Counted from the first letter of the stretch, positions 40,783-49,902 are shown. The stretch is 64,000 nt of DNA from Geomonas sp. RF6 (GCF_021044625.1 NZ_CP087999.1:2701001-2765000), one strand, 5' to 3'. Program-made: numbers and translations. The notes: a model not told the origin generated them from the letters alone.

Positions 40783-41739
40783 TCAACCTTTCTTGGCGGC
40801 TCCTGTGGCAAGTGGAAGCCTGATATGGAAGGTGCACCCCTTCCCCGGTCCTTCGCTTGCCACCGAAATTTTACCGCCGTGGGCGCTAATTACCGACCTG
40901 ACGATGTACAGCCCCAGCCCGGTACCCCTGATGCTCTCGCCGGGGGTGCGCACCCGGTAGAACATCTGGAACACCTTCTTCAATTCATGACGATCGAGCC
41001 CTATGCCGTTGTCGCTGAAGTCGAGGAGGCACTGCCTCCCCCCCTTTTTCAGGGTGACGTGGATCTCGGGGGAGACCGGCGAGTAGAGGAGCGCGTTTTC
41101 CAGGAGGTTACGCAGCGCCATCTCCATCGCCTCGGTATCGATGGCGGCTGTAATGCCGTCCTCGACCTCGACGATAATCCTCCCACCTTCCGGAAGCTCG
41201 CTGCGGTTTCGCTCCATGTACTCCTTTACGAAGGCGGAAAAGTCGATGGTGGTGGCGCGCTCGCCGAGCTGCTTGAACTCGATGCGCGTCGCCATGAGGA
41301 GGTTGCTGGTGAGGTTGTTGAGCCGCTCCGTGTCGAAGAGCATGGTGTCGACGAAGGCATCGAGCTTTTCCTTCGGAACCGTTCTCAGCTTGATCGTCTC
41401 CAGGTGCAGTTGCAGCGAAGCGAGGGGGGACTTGAGCTCGTGGGTGAGCTGCGAGATGTAGCTCCGTTGCTGCAGGTAGAGCTTCGCCTGACGCCGCCAG
41501 TAGAGAAAAATGACGTAGACGCCGACGAGGATCGCCACCAGCATGAGGATCCCCTCTACCAGCTCCACCCAGCTCAGCCCCTGCTTTACGAGCTCCGGCT
41601 TGTAGTGCAGCGCGAGCTCGTGAAACTCCTTGCTCCTGCCGATGAACCAGTACACCCAGGAGACCACCACAGCGACCCAGAGGAGCTGGATGCCGATCAG
41701 GGCCAGGAGCGGATTTGAGAGCTTTCTGAACGATTTCAT
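40783..41739 (-). CDS. Two-component sensor histidine kinase
   Basis: 318 residues from ATG 41739 (MKSFRKLSNPLL; AGGTGGG upstream); the frame stays open far beyond but overlaps the divergent flavoprotein gene. Two transmembrane helices (~10-33 and ~62-81) enclose a short ~28-residue periplasmic loop. HisKA has H100 in SQLTHELKSPLASLQ. The N box is NLLENALLYS, G1 DNGIGLDRHEL and G2 GTGLGLYIVR. The tiny sensor loop suggests membrane or partner-based sensing. Confidence 0.93.
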   Translation of the reverse strand: MKSFRKLSNPLLALIGIQLLWVAVVVSWVYWFIGRSKEFHELALHYKPELVKQGLSWVELVEGILMLVAILVGVYVIFLYWRRQAKLYLQQRSYISQLTHELKSPLASLQLHLETIKLRTVPKEKLDAFVDTMLFDTERLNNLTSNLLMATRIEFKQLGERATTIDFSAFVKEYMERNRSELPEGGRIIVEVEDGITAAIDTEAMEMALRNLLENALLYSPVSPEIHVTLKKGGRQCLLDFSDNGIGLDRHELKKVFQMFYRVRTPGESIRGTGLGLYIVRSVISAHGGKISVASEGPGKGCTFHIRLPLATGAAKKG

Positions 41740-41976
41740 GGCCCACCTGTAGCATCGACAAAGGCTTTTTGCAAGCATATCCGGAAGTGCGGGATGAGGC
41801 GACTTTTCACTCTCTCTCGTTGGGGGCACGGCTGTGGAGATACTCACAAGGAGGGTGGTCGTCGAGCTGTGATGGCTAAAAAAAACTTTCCTTGGTGCTT
41901 TTACATTACTATTACAAAACCGTTGACACTTCTTTGGTATGTTATGCGTGGCCGCTACAGTCGAGGGAGGAAGCAT

Positions 41977-43068
41977 ATGTTTAAGCCGCTGCGCGTTGGA
42001 AAGTATGAAGCACGTTATCCGCTCGTTCAGGGAGGGATGGGGGTCCGGATCTCCGCGGGGAGGCTTGCCGGACACGTGGCAAAATGCGGCGGCATCGGAC
42101 TCGTCGCATCGCCGGGTATCGGCGTCAACAGCGACGAGTACCGCGGGCAGAACTACCTGCAGACGAACCACCTCGCTCTGAAGGTGGAACTTGCGAAGGC
42201 ATACCAGATAGCGCCGGACGGCGTCATCGGGGTAAACATAATGGTCGCGCTCGCCGATTTCGAGGAGCTGGTGCAGGCTGCTGTCGACGGCGGGGCGAAG
42301 GTCATCGTCTGCGGTGCGGGACTTCCGCTGACCCTCCCGGGACTTACGGCGCACGCTCCCGATGTTGCGCTCGTGCCGATCGTCTCCTCGGTTCGCGCCG
42401 CGCAGCTGATCGCCAAGAAGTGGGACAAGGCGTACCATCGCCTCCCGGACGCGGTCGTCGTGGAAGACCCCGACACAGCGGGTGGCCACCTCGGGGAGAA
42501 GCTGGAAAATATCGGTACCGGCGAATACGACCATTACGGCACGGTACGCGGGGTGAAAGAATTCTTCCTCAGCGAGTTCGGCGTCGACGTTCCCGTCATA
42601 GCGGCGGGTGGCGTGTGGGATCGCGCCGACCTCCTTCACGCGTTCGAGGAAGGTGCCGACGGCGTGCAGATGGCAAGCCGCTTCGTGCCGACGGAAGAGT
42701 GCGACGCCGACGAGGCGTTCAAGGAGGCGTACCTCAAGTGCCGCAAGGAGGACATCGGCCTCATCATGAGCCCCGCTGGGCTCCCGGGACGCGCCATCGT
42801 GTCGAACCGCCAGGAGCTGAGCCGTTTCGACGGCAGTGAAAAGACGGTCTGCTCCATGGGGTGCCTGAAGAAGTGCTCCTACAAGGAGAGCAAGGAGCGC
42901 TTCTGCATCATCAAAGCGCTCGACCGCGCCCAGCGCGGCGACGTCGCCACCGGTCTCGTCTTTTGCGGCACCAATGCCTGGCGCGCGGAGCGGATCGAAA
43001 CGGTGCAGGAGATCTTCGACGAGCTTTTCGCGGTTCAGGAAGAGGATGTGGAGGTTGAGGCGGCCTAG
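41977..43068 (+). CDS. FabK/nitronate monooxygenase-like FMN flavoprotein with Cys-rich tail
   Basis: 363 residues from ATG 41977 (GAGGGAGG upstream). TIM-barrel FMN family of 2-nitropropane dioxygenase and FabK: LVQGGMGVRISAGRLAG, GVNIMVALADF, DTAGGHLG, PVIAAGGVWDRADL and GADGVQMASRFVPTEEC. The end has a Cys cluster (VCSMGCLKKCSYKESKERFC), not part of typical FabK or NMO. Either a nitronate-detoxifying enzyme or an enoyl reductase-like oxidoreductase; substrate not decidable. A hairpin terminator follows at 43241. Confidence 0.83.
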   Translation: MFKPLRVGKYEARYPLVQGGMGVRISAGRLAGHVAKCGGIGLVASPGIGVNSDEYRGQNYLQTNHLALKVELAKAYQIAPDGVIGVNIMVALADFEELVQAAVDGGAKVIVCGAGLPLTLPGLTAHAPDVALVPIVSSVRAAQLIAKKWDKAYHRLPDAVVVEDPDTAGGHLGEKLENIGTGEYDHYGTVRGVKEFFLSEFGVDVPVIAAGGVWDRADLLHAFEEGADGVQMASRFVPTEECDADEAFKEAYLKCRKEDIGLIMSPAGLPGRAIVSNRQELSRFDGSEKTVCSMGCLKKCSYKESKERFCIIKALDRAQRGDVATGLVFCGTNAWRAERIETVQEIFDELFAVQEEDVEVEAA

Positions 43069-43086
43069 CAGGCGGCTGCGGCTGCG

Positions 43087-43160
43087 GCGAAATCCCCCCT
43101 GTCCCCCCTTCGCAAAGGGGGGAACGTGAGTTGTGGTGCAGTGCTTCGTGGACACATCCT
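43087..43160. repeat. Mosaic intergenic repeat, copy
   Basis: GCGAAATCCCCCCTGTCCCC, CCTTCGCAAAGGGGGGAACG, then GTGGTGCAGTGCTTCGTGG; same block order as 31683-31790. Confidence 0.78.
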
Positions 43161-43240
43161 CGAGGTTCACCGGATTCGCGAGGAACCTTAGCAGCAGGGG
43201 CGAGGTAACAGCCTCCACTACCATACGGAAAATCGAAAAA

Positions 43241-43270
43241 GGGTCAGGCGGTCACGCCTGGCCCTTTTTT
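43241..43270 (+). terminator. Rho-independent terminator
   Basis: GGGTCAGGCG (43241-43250), loop GTCA, CGCCTGGCCC (43255-43264), then six T. Preceded by an A run. Confidence 0.9.
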
Positions 43271-43276
43271 AGTCGG

Positions 43277-43462
43277 TTGATCCGAGAATTCCGGAGAAGC
43301 GTGGGTACATTGCCTCGAAGCACTGAAGAAGGCGTAACGGTCCCCCCCTGCGCGAAGGTTCATCCGGGAATTCCAGGGGAGTGTCGGTACATTGCCACGC
43401 AGCACTGCACAAGGCCTAACGTTCCCCCCTTTGCGAAGGGGGGGGCAGGGGGGATTTGCTGT
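43277..43462. repeat. Mosaic intergenic repeat, two tandem copies
   Basis: Inverted relative to 31683-31790. Two units (GGTACATTGCC...AGCACTG...GGCGTAACGG/GGCCTAACG) are separated by TTCATCCGGGAATTCCAGGG and end in GGGGGGGCAGGGGGGATTT. Confidence 0.8.
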
Positions 43463-43566
43463 TTGTCTGCAGCGTGAGTGCCGCGTACCCTCTCTAACTG
43501 CCGGATTTCTTGACGGACTCGTACAAGGCAAGTAACGTTTTAGGAGGTGCTTCACAGGAGAGCCTC

Positions 43567-44160
43567 ATGCCTCGAACGATGTACGACCGCAAGTTCTTTC
43601 CGCGGCAACTCTTTTCTCGCACCCCCGGCAGGCGCGGGGGGAGCTACCGTGGGTGGCTCCTGACGCTGGGGATACTGTTCGTGCTTCTCGGCGTCATCGG
43701 GCTGGCCATGGCTTTTCTGGTGACCCTCGCCACTACGGTCGCTTTCGGGGTCCTCTTTCTTGCCGGGGGTGTCGCACAGTCGGTGCACGCCTTTTCCGTC
43801 TCGGGGTGGAAGGAGAGGGGACTTTACCTTCTCATGGGCGTGCTCTATCTCGTCGCGGGGCTCGCGGTAATCTTCAATCCCCTGGCGGCATCGGCGGTCT
43901 TTACCTTCATCCTCGCGCTGGTCCTCGTCGTCCTTGGCGTCTGCCGCATCGCCTTCGCGATCAGGAACCGGGGGCAGAGCCGGTGGGAGTGGCCGCTAAT
44001 GGCGGGGAATCTTTCCATCCTTATCGGCATCATGATCATGCTGCAGTGGCCGCTCTCGGGGCTTTGGGTGCTCGGGCTTCTGGTTTCGCTGGAGATGATA
44101 TTCCACGGCTGGAGCTTCATGGCGCTGCCGCTCTTCGGGAAGAGGGGAGAGAGCAGGTAA
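43567..44160 (+). CDS. HdeD-family (DUF308) membrane protein
   Basis: 197 residues from ATG 43567 (CAGGAGAG upstream). Six hydrophobic helices in three pairs, the HdeD plan: GWLLTLGILFVLLGVIGLAM, VAFGVLFLAGGVAQSVHAF, LYLLMGVLYLVAGLAVIFNP, FTFILALVLVVLGVCRIAF, MAGNLSILIGIMIMLQWP and VLGLLVSLEMIFHGWSFM. HdeD is linked to acid resistance in E. coli; the family role elsewhere is unclear. Confidence 0.88.
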   Translation: MPRTMYDRKFFPRQLFSRTPGRRGGSYRGWLLTLGILFVLLGVIGLAMAFLVTLATTVAFGVLFLAGGVAQSVHAFSVSGWKERGLYLLMGVLYLVAGLAVIFNPLAASAVFTFILALVLVVLGVCRIAFAIRNRGQSRWEWPLMAGNLSILIGIMIMLQWPLSGLWVLGLLVSLEMIFHGWSFMALPLFGKRGESR

Positions 44161-44225
44161 CAGGTTGAGCATAGAGGGGCGCCGCATTCCCGGAGTCGCA
44201 GGAGTTGTACCAGGAGATACATCAA

Positions 44226-44561
44226 ATGAACATGGGGATGATCTGGGGAATAGCCAAAGTGGCAGCGAGAAATATTCCGTGGGGGAGAGTGGCTCAGCAC
44301 GCCCCCGCCGTCTTCGACCTCGTGGGCCAGGCGAAAGCGAGGCGGGCACCTCGCCGCGGGGAAGTCGCCGAAAAGGTCCTCTGGCTGGAGGAGGAGAACG
44401 AAAGGCTGGCGGCGGCGCTTGTGGAGACGACGGAACAGCTGCAGACCGTGGCCAGAACGCTGGAGACGGTGTCGTCGCGCCAGCTTCTGATCGGAACCGT
44501 TGCGGCTGTATCGCTCGTGGTCGGGGTCCTTTCCCTCGTCATTGCAGTGGTGAAGGTCTGA
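44226..44561 (+). CDS. Coiled-coil membrane protein of unknown function
   Basis: 111 residues from ATG 44226 (AGGAG nine bases upstream); a TTG at 44205 could extend it. An amphipathic start (MIWGIAKVAARNIPWGR) is followed by a basic segment, a coiled coil (~47-80, EKVLWLEEENERLAAALVET) and one C-terminal transmembrane helix (~87-110). Sits 65 bases after the HdeD-like gene. No family recognised. Confidence 0.7.
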   Translation: MNMGMIWGIAKVAARNIPWGRVAQHAPAVFDLVGQAKARRAPRRGEVAEKVLWLEEENERLAAALVETTEQLQTVARTLETVSSRQLLIGTVAAVSLVVGVLSLVIAVVKV

Positions 44562-44567
44562 CCCCTC

Positions 44568-45743
44568 CTACTCGGACCGCAAGACCTTCAAAACCAGCAG
44601 CGTCACGTCATCGAGCTGTTCCTTCCCGTTTCTGAAGCGCTCCACACTGGCACAGATCCTCCGGCACATGTCCATCGCGCTTATGTCCCCCGCCGTTTGT
44701 ATGACCCGCGCCAGCCGCTCCATGCCGTACAATTCGGCGTCGCGGTGCTCCGTCTCGGTTATTCCGTCCGTATAAAAGAGAAAAGTGTCGCCGGGCAGGA
44801 AGTTGACGCACGCCGCCGGGTAGCTCCCGGAGGGGCTCACCCCGAGCGGGATCCCTTCACTGGCGCTGCACCACTCTGTGGTCCGGGCGGCGAGGCGGCG
44901 GATCGCCGGAGGGGGGTGTCCGGCACAGGAAAAGGTGAGGACGCGGTCCCTGGTGTCGAGGACGCCGTAGAATGCGGTGACGAACTGCTCCTGCCGCGAC
45001 CTGACGGTGAGGAGATCGTTGAGAAAGGCAAGGACGGCATCGGTGTCACCCTTGTGCGGAGCGAGGTGGAGCATGACGTGGATCATGGCTGTCATGACGG
45101 CGGCGCGGGGGCCGTGGCCGATGACGTCGGCGATGAACACCCCCCAGCGCCCCCCGTCGATGGGGAATATGTCGAAGTAGTCGCCCCCGGCAAGCCGCGC
45201 CGGGCGGTAGAAGCTCGCGGATTCGAAGCCGTCAATCTGCGGGATCGGGCTCGGCAGCAGGGTCGCCTGCACCTCGCCGACAGAGCGGAATTCCTGGTCG
45301 AGCTGGTCGTAGGCGCTTTGCAGCTCTGCGCTCTTCGCCTCCAGCTCCTTCAGGGTGCTGCGCAGCCTGAGGTGCGTCTTCACACGGGCCTGCACCTCGT
45401 CGAAGTGGAACGGCTTTGTCACGTAGTCGACGCCCCCCGTCTTGAAGGCCTTCACGATATCGTCGGAACGGTCGAGCGCGCTCAGGAAGATCACCGGGAT
45501 CTCCTTCAGCGTCGGATGGTCCTTCAGGCGGCGGCACACCTCGTACCCGCTCATCCCCGGCATCCTGATGTCCAGGAGGATGAGGTCGGGCGCGGGGTCC
45601 CCGAAGGCGAGCTCCAGCCCTTTCTCGCCGCTGGTCGCCACCATGATGGCGTAGTCCTGCCGCAGCGACTCCATGAGAACTCGGATGCTCTCAGGGGTGT
45701 CGTCTATGATGAGGACTCGTTGTCTTCCCGCTTTCTCATCCAT
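44568..45743 (-). CDS. Response regulator with PP2C/SpoIIE (RsbU-type) phosphatase output
   Basis: 391 residues. Receiver domain 1-~125 with D58 (DLILLDIRMPG) and Lys in YVTKPF; a coiled linker (~128-160); then a PP2C-like SpoIIE phosphatase domain with metal Asp motifs LAGGDYFDIF, FIADVIGHG, FSCAGHPPP, FLFYTDGITE and LDDVTLLVL. Such proteins dephosphorylate anti-sigma-antagonist (STAS) proteins after receiver activation. No STAS or anti-sigma gene is visible in the window. The upstream hybrid kinase is a candidate partner. Confidence 0.94.
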   Translation of the reverse strand: MDEKAGRQRVLIIDDTPESIRVLMESLRQDYAIMVATSGEKGLELAFGDPAPDLILLDIRMPGMSGYEVCRRLKDHPTLKEIPVIFLSALDRSDDIVKAFKTGGVDYVTKPFHFDEVQARVKTHLRLRSTLKELEAKSAELQSAYDQLDQEFRSVGEVQATLLPSPIPQIDGFESASFYRPARLAGGDYFDIFPIDGGRWGVFIADVIGHGPRAAVMTAMIHVMLHLAPHKGDTDAVLAFLNDLLTVRSRQEQFVTAFYGVLDTRDRVLTFSCAGHPPPAIRRLAARTTEWCSASEGIPLGVSPSGSYPAACVNFLPGDTFLFYTDGITETEHRDAELYGMERLARVIQTAGDISAMDMCRRICASVERFRNGKEQLDDVTLLVLKVLRSE

Positions 45744-45774
45744 GCTGCCCCGTGTGGAATTGCCCCGGCGCCTG

Positions 45775-45850
45775 ATGTCTCCTCAAGGAGTGGGCGAGGC
45801 TAGTACGTTCCCCCCTTTGCGAAGGGGGGACAGGGGGGATTTCTTTTTCC
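45775..45850. repeat. Mosaic intergenic repeat, partial copy
   Basis: TAGTACGTTCCCCCCTTTGC then GAAGGGGGGACAGGGGGGAT and TTC, between the hybrid kinase and the RsbU-type gene. Confidence 0.78.
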
Positions 45851-45905
45851 TGGCCACATAGGAAAAATCTCTTTCGTAAAGTGCTCGTGCAGCGGGAACC
45901 AATCT

Positions 45906-48776
45906 TCACCTTGTCGCGCCGGTCTCGATTGCTCCCCGCAGCTTCAGGATCCTCTCGCGAGCCTCGTCCAGCTCGAAAAGATCCATGAGCCGGCGCACGA
46001 TGCGGTACTCCTTGCCGTACTCCGTCGGAAGGAGAACCTCCCCGAGCCGTTCGAGGACTGTAAGCGCCTGCCCTACGTCGTTGCGGAGCAAGAGGAGAAC
46101 CTCGTCGAGGAGCTTCACCACCTCTTCCCTGTCCATCGGTGCGGGGTGCGGAGCCTCCGTGCTCTCCCCCGCCTGGGCAAGGCCCTGCTCCAGTCCCGCC
46201 ACCACCTCGTTGAGGCGGATCTGGTACTGCGTCATCAGTTCCTCAAAGCGGCCGTCGTCTCCTGAATCGATCCCCTTCTCCAGCGCCGCGGCGGCGGCCA
46301 TCAGCCCATCTGCCCCGATCGTTCCGGCGATCGATTTCAGCGAGTGCGCGGTGCGCCCCGCGACCTCCCGGTTTCCCGCGACGAACTCCCGCCGGATAAC
46401 CTCGTCGGAATCCTTCTTCGTCTCCAGGAACTTCTCCAGCATCTGGCGGTAGAAGCGCTTCTTGTTGTTCACGTGCTGCAATCCCTGCTGCACCGAAATC
46501 CCCGGGAGCTCGAAGGGGAGCTCCTCCTCCCCCCCTCCCGGAAGGGGAGCCGCGGCAGGGGCGGCTTCCTTCTGCTTTATCCAGCGCGCGAGCGCCTCGT
46601 ACAGCTCTGCCGGTGCAATGGGCTTGCTGAGGTAGTCGTTCATCCCCGCCGAGAGGCACCTCTCTCGGTCTTTCACCATGGCGTGCGCCGTCATGGCGAT
46701 GATCGGCAGGGAGGCGAACTCCTCCTGGGCGCGGATCTGCCGGGTCGCCTCCAGCCCGTCCATCCCCGGCATCTGGATGTCCATGAGGACGGCGTCAAAC
46801 TCGTTGTTGCGCACAAGCTCCAGCGCCTCTTGCCCGTTTTCCGCGAGCGTCACCGAGATCCCAGCCTCGGTGAGGAGCTCCGAGGCGACCATCTGGTTGA
46901 AGTCGTTGTCTTCCACCAGAAGGACGCGGCCCCCCATGAGGCGGCGCAGGAGTTCCCCCTGAGCCCCCTGCCTCGGCTGGCGCCTCCCCTGCTCCCCACC
47001 TTCGTGCCCGAAGGCCGCGGTGATGGCGTCAAAGAGGCTCGACATGGTGATCGGCTTCGTGAGGTATGCGTCCAGCCCCTCCTCCAGGGCGCGGCGCTGC
47101 ACCGCTTCGTTCCCGTAGGCGGTGACCATGATGATCTTCGTCGGGGGGATGTGGTGGAACATCCCGCGTATCATGGTCGCGGCTTCGAATCCGTCCATCT
47201 CCGGCATGCGCCAGTCGACGAAGACGACATCGTAGGGGTGCTCCTTCGCGGCCGCCTGCAGCTCTATCAGCCCGTCGGAGGTACGGGCAACGGTGGTGAC
47301 CCGGTACCTGAGCGAGGAGAGGAGGTCCTGGAAGACGGTGCGGGCATTCCAGCTGTCGTCGATTACCAGCGCGCGCAGCCCCCGCAGCGTCCCGACCGTC
47401 TCGGCGGTCAGCTGCGGCTGCAGGCGCCCGATGCCGAGGGTGACGGTGAAGTGGAACTCGCTCCCCTTCCCGGGGACACTCTCCACCCCTATCGTCCCCC
47501 CCATGAGCTCCACGAGCTCGCGGCTGATGGCGAGCCCCAGCCCGGTCCCCCCGTACTTCCGCGAGCTGGTGGTGTCACCCTGACTGAAGGGGGTGAAGAG
47601 TCGCCCCATCTGGTGGGCGTTCATGCCGATCCCGGTGTCGCGCACCGAGAAACGCAGCAGCACCTTTTCCACCTCCGGGGGGTGCACCGGTGCGACCTCG
47701 AGCACGATCTCGCCGACGTGGGTGAACTTCACCGCGTTGTTGCACAGGTTTATCAGGACCTGCCCGAGGCGCAGCGGATCGCCGGAAAGGGAAGGGGGGA
47801 GCTGAGGGGAGACCTTGATGAGAAACTCCAGCCCCTTCTCCATAGCTTTTGCGCTGATGATGGAGGAGACCCTCTCCAGCATCTCCTCCAGGAGAAAATC
47901 GGTCCGCTCCAGATCGAGCTTCCCCGCCTCGATCTTGGAGAAGTCGAGAATGTCGTTGATGATGCCGAGGAGCGACTCCGCGGCGAAACTTGCCTTGCCG
48001 AGGTACTCCTGCTGCTTCGGGGAAAGGGGGGTGCGCAGCGCGAGGTGGATCATCCCCATGATGGCGTTCATGGGGGTGCGTATCTCGTGGCTCATGTTGG
48101 CCAGGAACGCTCCCTTCGCCCGGTTCGCCGCCTCCGCCGACTGCGATGCCGCCCGCAACTCCAGCGTGCGCTCCTCCACCAGCTGCTCCAGCTGCTCCCG
48201 ATAGCGGCGCAGTTCCTCTTCCGCCCTTTTCCTCTGGGTGATGTCCTGTGTCACCCCGAGGTAGCCGACCGTCTCCCCTCTCACCCCGCGTATCGCCGTC
48301 ATCACAATCTCCGTCGGTACGCGGATGCCGTCCTTGCGCAGATAGGTCCACTCCCGCTTTTCCGCCCCTTCCCGCTCCACAGGTTCCACGAGGATCTGGA
48401 ATCCGGAGATCGGGCGACCGTAGCGACTGCTCACTTCCGAGCCGCGCTGCGCCAGCTCTTCTGCCACGTGGAAAAGGAGGGGGGTCTGCTGGCCGACGAC
48501 TTCTTCCGCACGGTAGCCGAGGAGGATTTCGGCACCGCGGTTGAAGAGGGTGATGATCCCGTCGGGGGCGGTGGCGACGATGGCGACTTCGGTGGAGGCG
48601 TCCATGACCGCCTGAAGCGAGGCGTTGGTGTCGGCGAGGGAACGGCGGGCGGCTTCCAGTTCGCGCAGGCGCGCCTTCAGCTCGGAGTAGTAGGTCTTGT
48701 GCGAGGACTGATCCCCGAGCCCGATGATCCGGTTGCGCAGCTCATCCCATTCTTTGTCGTCAGAACGCCGCGTCAT
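45906..48776 (-). CDS. Hybrid sensor histidine kinase (PAS-HisKA-HATPase-REC-REC-HPt)
   Basis: 956 residues with no transmembrane helix, so cytoplasmic. Coiled coil 1-55; PAS/PAC ~52-185 (VAPDGIITLFNRGAEILLGY-like); HisKA with H230 (NMSHEIRTPMNAIM); HATPase ~335-450 (DTGIGMNAHQM, GTGLGLAI); receiver 1 with D521 (DVVFVDWRMPEMDG); receiver 2 with D666 (VLMDIQMPGMDG); HPt with H811 (AHSLKSIAGTIG). A full phosphorelay in one chain. Its start overlaps the alcohol dehydrogenase stop by 17 bases. Confidence 0.96.
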   Translation of the reverse strand: MTRRSDDKEWDELRNRIIGLGDQSSHKTYYSELKARLRELEAARRSLADTNASLQAVMDASTEVAIVATAPDGIITLFNRGAEILLGYRAEEVVGQQTPLLFHVAEELAQRGSEVSSRYGRPISGFQILVEPVEREGAEKREWTYLRKDGIRVPTEIVMTAIRGVRGETVGYLGVTQDITQRKRAEEELRRYREQLEQLVEERTLELRAASQSAEAANRAKGAFLANMSHEIRTPMNAIMGMIHLALRTPLSPKQQEYLGKASFAAESLLGIINDILDFSKIEAGKLDLERTDFLLEEMLERVSSIISAKAMEKGLEFLIKVSPQLPPSLSGDPLRLGQVLINLCNNAVKFTHVGEIVLEVAPVHPPEVEKVLLRFSVRDTGIGMNAHQMGRLFTPFSQGDTTSSRKYGGTGLGLAISRELVELMGGTIGVESVPGKGSEFHFTVTLGIGRLQPQLTAETVGTLRGLRALVIDDSWNARTVFQDLLSSLRYRVTTVARTSDGLIELQAAAKEHPYDVVFVDWRMPEMDGFEAATMIRGMFHHIPPTKIIMVTAYGNEAVQRRALEEGLDAYLTKPITMSSLFDAITAAFGHEGGEQGRRQPRQGAQGELLRRLMGGRVLLVEDNDFNQMVASELLTEAGISVTLAENGQEALELVRNNEFDAVLMDIQMPGMDGLEATRQIRAQEEFASLPIIAMTAHAMVKDRERCLSAGMNDYLSKPIAPAELYEALARWIKQKEAAPAAAPLPGGGEEELPFELPGISVQQGLQHVNNKKRFYRQMLEKFLETKKDSDEVIRREFVAGNREVAGRTAHSLKSIAGTIGADGLMAAAAALEKGIDSGDDGRFEELMTQYQIRLNEVVAGLEQGLAQAGESTEAPHPAPMDREEVVKLLDEVLLLLRNDVGQALTVLERLGEVLLPTEYGKEYRIVRRLMDLFELDEARERILKLRGAIETGATR

Positions 48777-49902
48777 AGATCGCTTCGATCTCCTCGACGG
48801 TCGGCCTGCGCGGGTTGGTCACCATGCAGGGATCGTCGATCGCCTCTTCCGCAAGGCGCCGCATTTCACTTCGCTGCAGCCCCAGGTCGCGCAGCGAGCC
48901 TCCGAGCCCGGTGGCGCGGCGCAGGGTGTGAATCCACTCCAGAAGCGCCCCGAGGGGGTCGCCCGGGGAGTCGATCCCGAGGGCCAGCGCAATGTCGCGG
49001 TAGCGCCGGGGTATTGCCGGGTAATTGTACGCTATGACCTTTTCCAGGAGAACCGAGCTGCTCTCGCCGTGCGGGTTGTCCAGCAGCGCGCCGAGCGAGT
49101 GCGCCATGGCGTGGACCGCGCCGAGGCTCGCGTTGGAGAAGGCCATCCCTGCCTCGGTGGAGGCGAGCATCATGCCGTCCCGGGACTCCGGAGTCGGGTG
49201 TTGCACGGAGGGGATCATGTGGCCCGCCACCAGCCGCACCGCGTTCAGGGCGAGAAGGTCGGTAAAAGGGGAGCTTGCGTTGGAGACGTAGGACTCCACC
49301 GCATGTATGAGGGCGTCCATGGCGGTCCAGGCGGTAAGCTCCCGCCCCATCGTCTCGGTGAGGGCAGGGTCGATGAGGGAGAGGTCCGGCACCACCGATT
49401 TGCTGATGATCGCCTCCTTCTTCATGCGCACGTGGTCGGAGATGACGGCGAACTGCGAGATGTCCGCTGCGGAACCTGCGGTCGTGGGGACGCAGATCAG
49501 GGGGGGCATCGGCATAGGCACCTTGTCCACTCCGATGTAGTCAAGGATGTCCCCGCCGTTGGAGCAGACGATGCCGATCCCCTTCGCGCAGTCCATGGGG
49601 CTTCCACCACCGACGGCGACTATGCCGTCACACCCCCCTTCCATGTAGCGGGTCACCCCCGCTGTCACCTCGTGATCCTTCGGGTTGGAGGTGAGATCGG
49701 CGAAGATGAGCGCGCTTATCCCGCTGTCGGCAAGTCGCGAGCGCACCCCTTCCGTCCACCCCGCTTCCATGACTCCGGCGTCGCTCACCAGGAGCGCACG
49801 GGTCATCTCGAAGCGCCTCGCATACTGTCCCACCAGGGTGTGGGCGCCGCGCCCGAAGATCATCTCGGGGATCAGGAACTTGCGCAGCTCGAGCTCGGCC
49901 AT
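48760..49902 (-). CDS. Iron-containing alcohol dehydrogenase
   Basis: 380 residues from ATG 49902 (GGAGGAGAA upstream), MAELELRKFLIPEMIFGRGA. Group III ADH: nucleotide-binding GGGSPMDCAKGIGI, VPTTAGSAADISQF and the metal-ligand blocks MDALIHAVESY and GAVHAMAHSLGALLDNPHG. Oxidises alcohols or reduces aldehydes/lactaldehyde-type substrates with NAD(P) and Fe2+. Overlaps the hybrid kinase gene by 17 bases, so the two are translated together; the link between them is unknown. Confidence 0.93.
   Translation of the reverse strand: MAELELRKFLIPEMIFGRGAHTLVGQYARRFEMTRALLVSDAGVMEAGWTEGVRSRLADSGISALIFADLTSNPKDHEVTAGVTRYMEGGCDGIVAVGGGSPMDCAKGIGIVCSNGGDILDYIGVDKVPMPMPPLICVPTTAGSAADISQFAVISDHVRMKKEAIISKSVVPDLSLIDPALTETMGRELTAWTAMDALIHAVESYVSNASSPFTDLLALNAVRLVAGHMIPSVQHPTPESRDGMMLASTEAGMAFSNASLGAVHAMAHSLGALLDNPHGESSSVLLEKVIAYNYPAIPRRYRDIALALGIDSPGDPLGALLEWIHTLRRATGLGGSLRDLGLQRSEMRRLAEEAIDDPCMVTNPRRPTVEEIEAIYDAAF

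Larger units (their letters stand above)
43069..43566. other. 498-base spacer with repeats and a terminator
   Basis: No gene. Mosaic repeat copies lie at 43087-43160 and 43277-43462, separated by a terminator (43241-43270). Confidence 0.75.

Noticed and set aside
40783..43224. Minus-strand 813-residue frame as a single huge kinase
   Set aside because: Only the last 318 residues from ATG 41739 look like protein; the rest is antisense to the flavoprotein gene at 41977-43068.
46344..49037. Plus-strand 897-residue frame
   Set aside because: Antisense to the hybrid kinase; composition is that of a reversed GC-rich frame.
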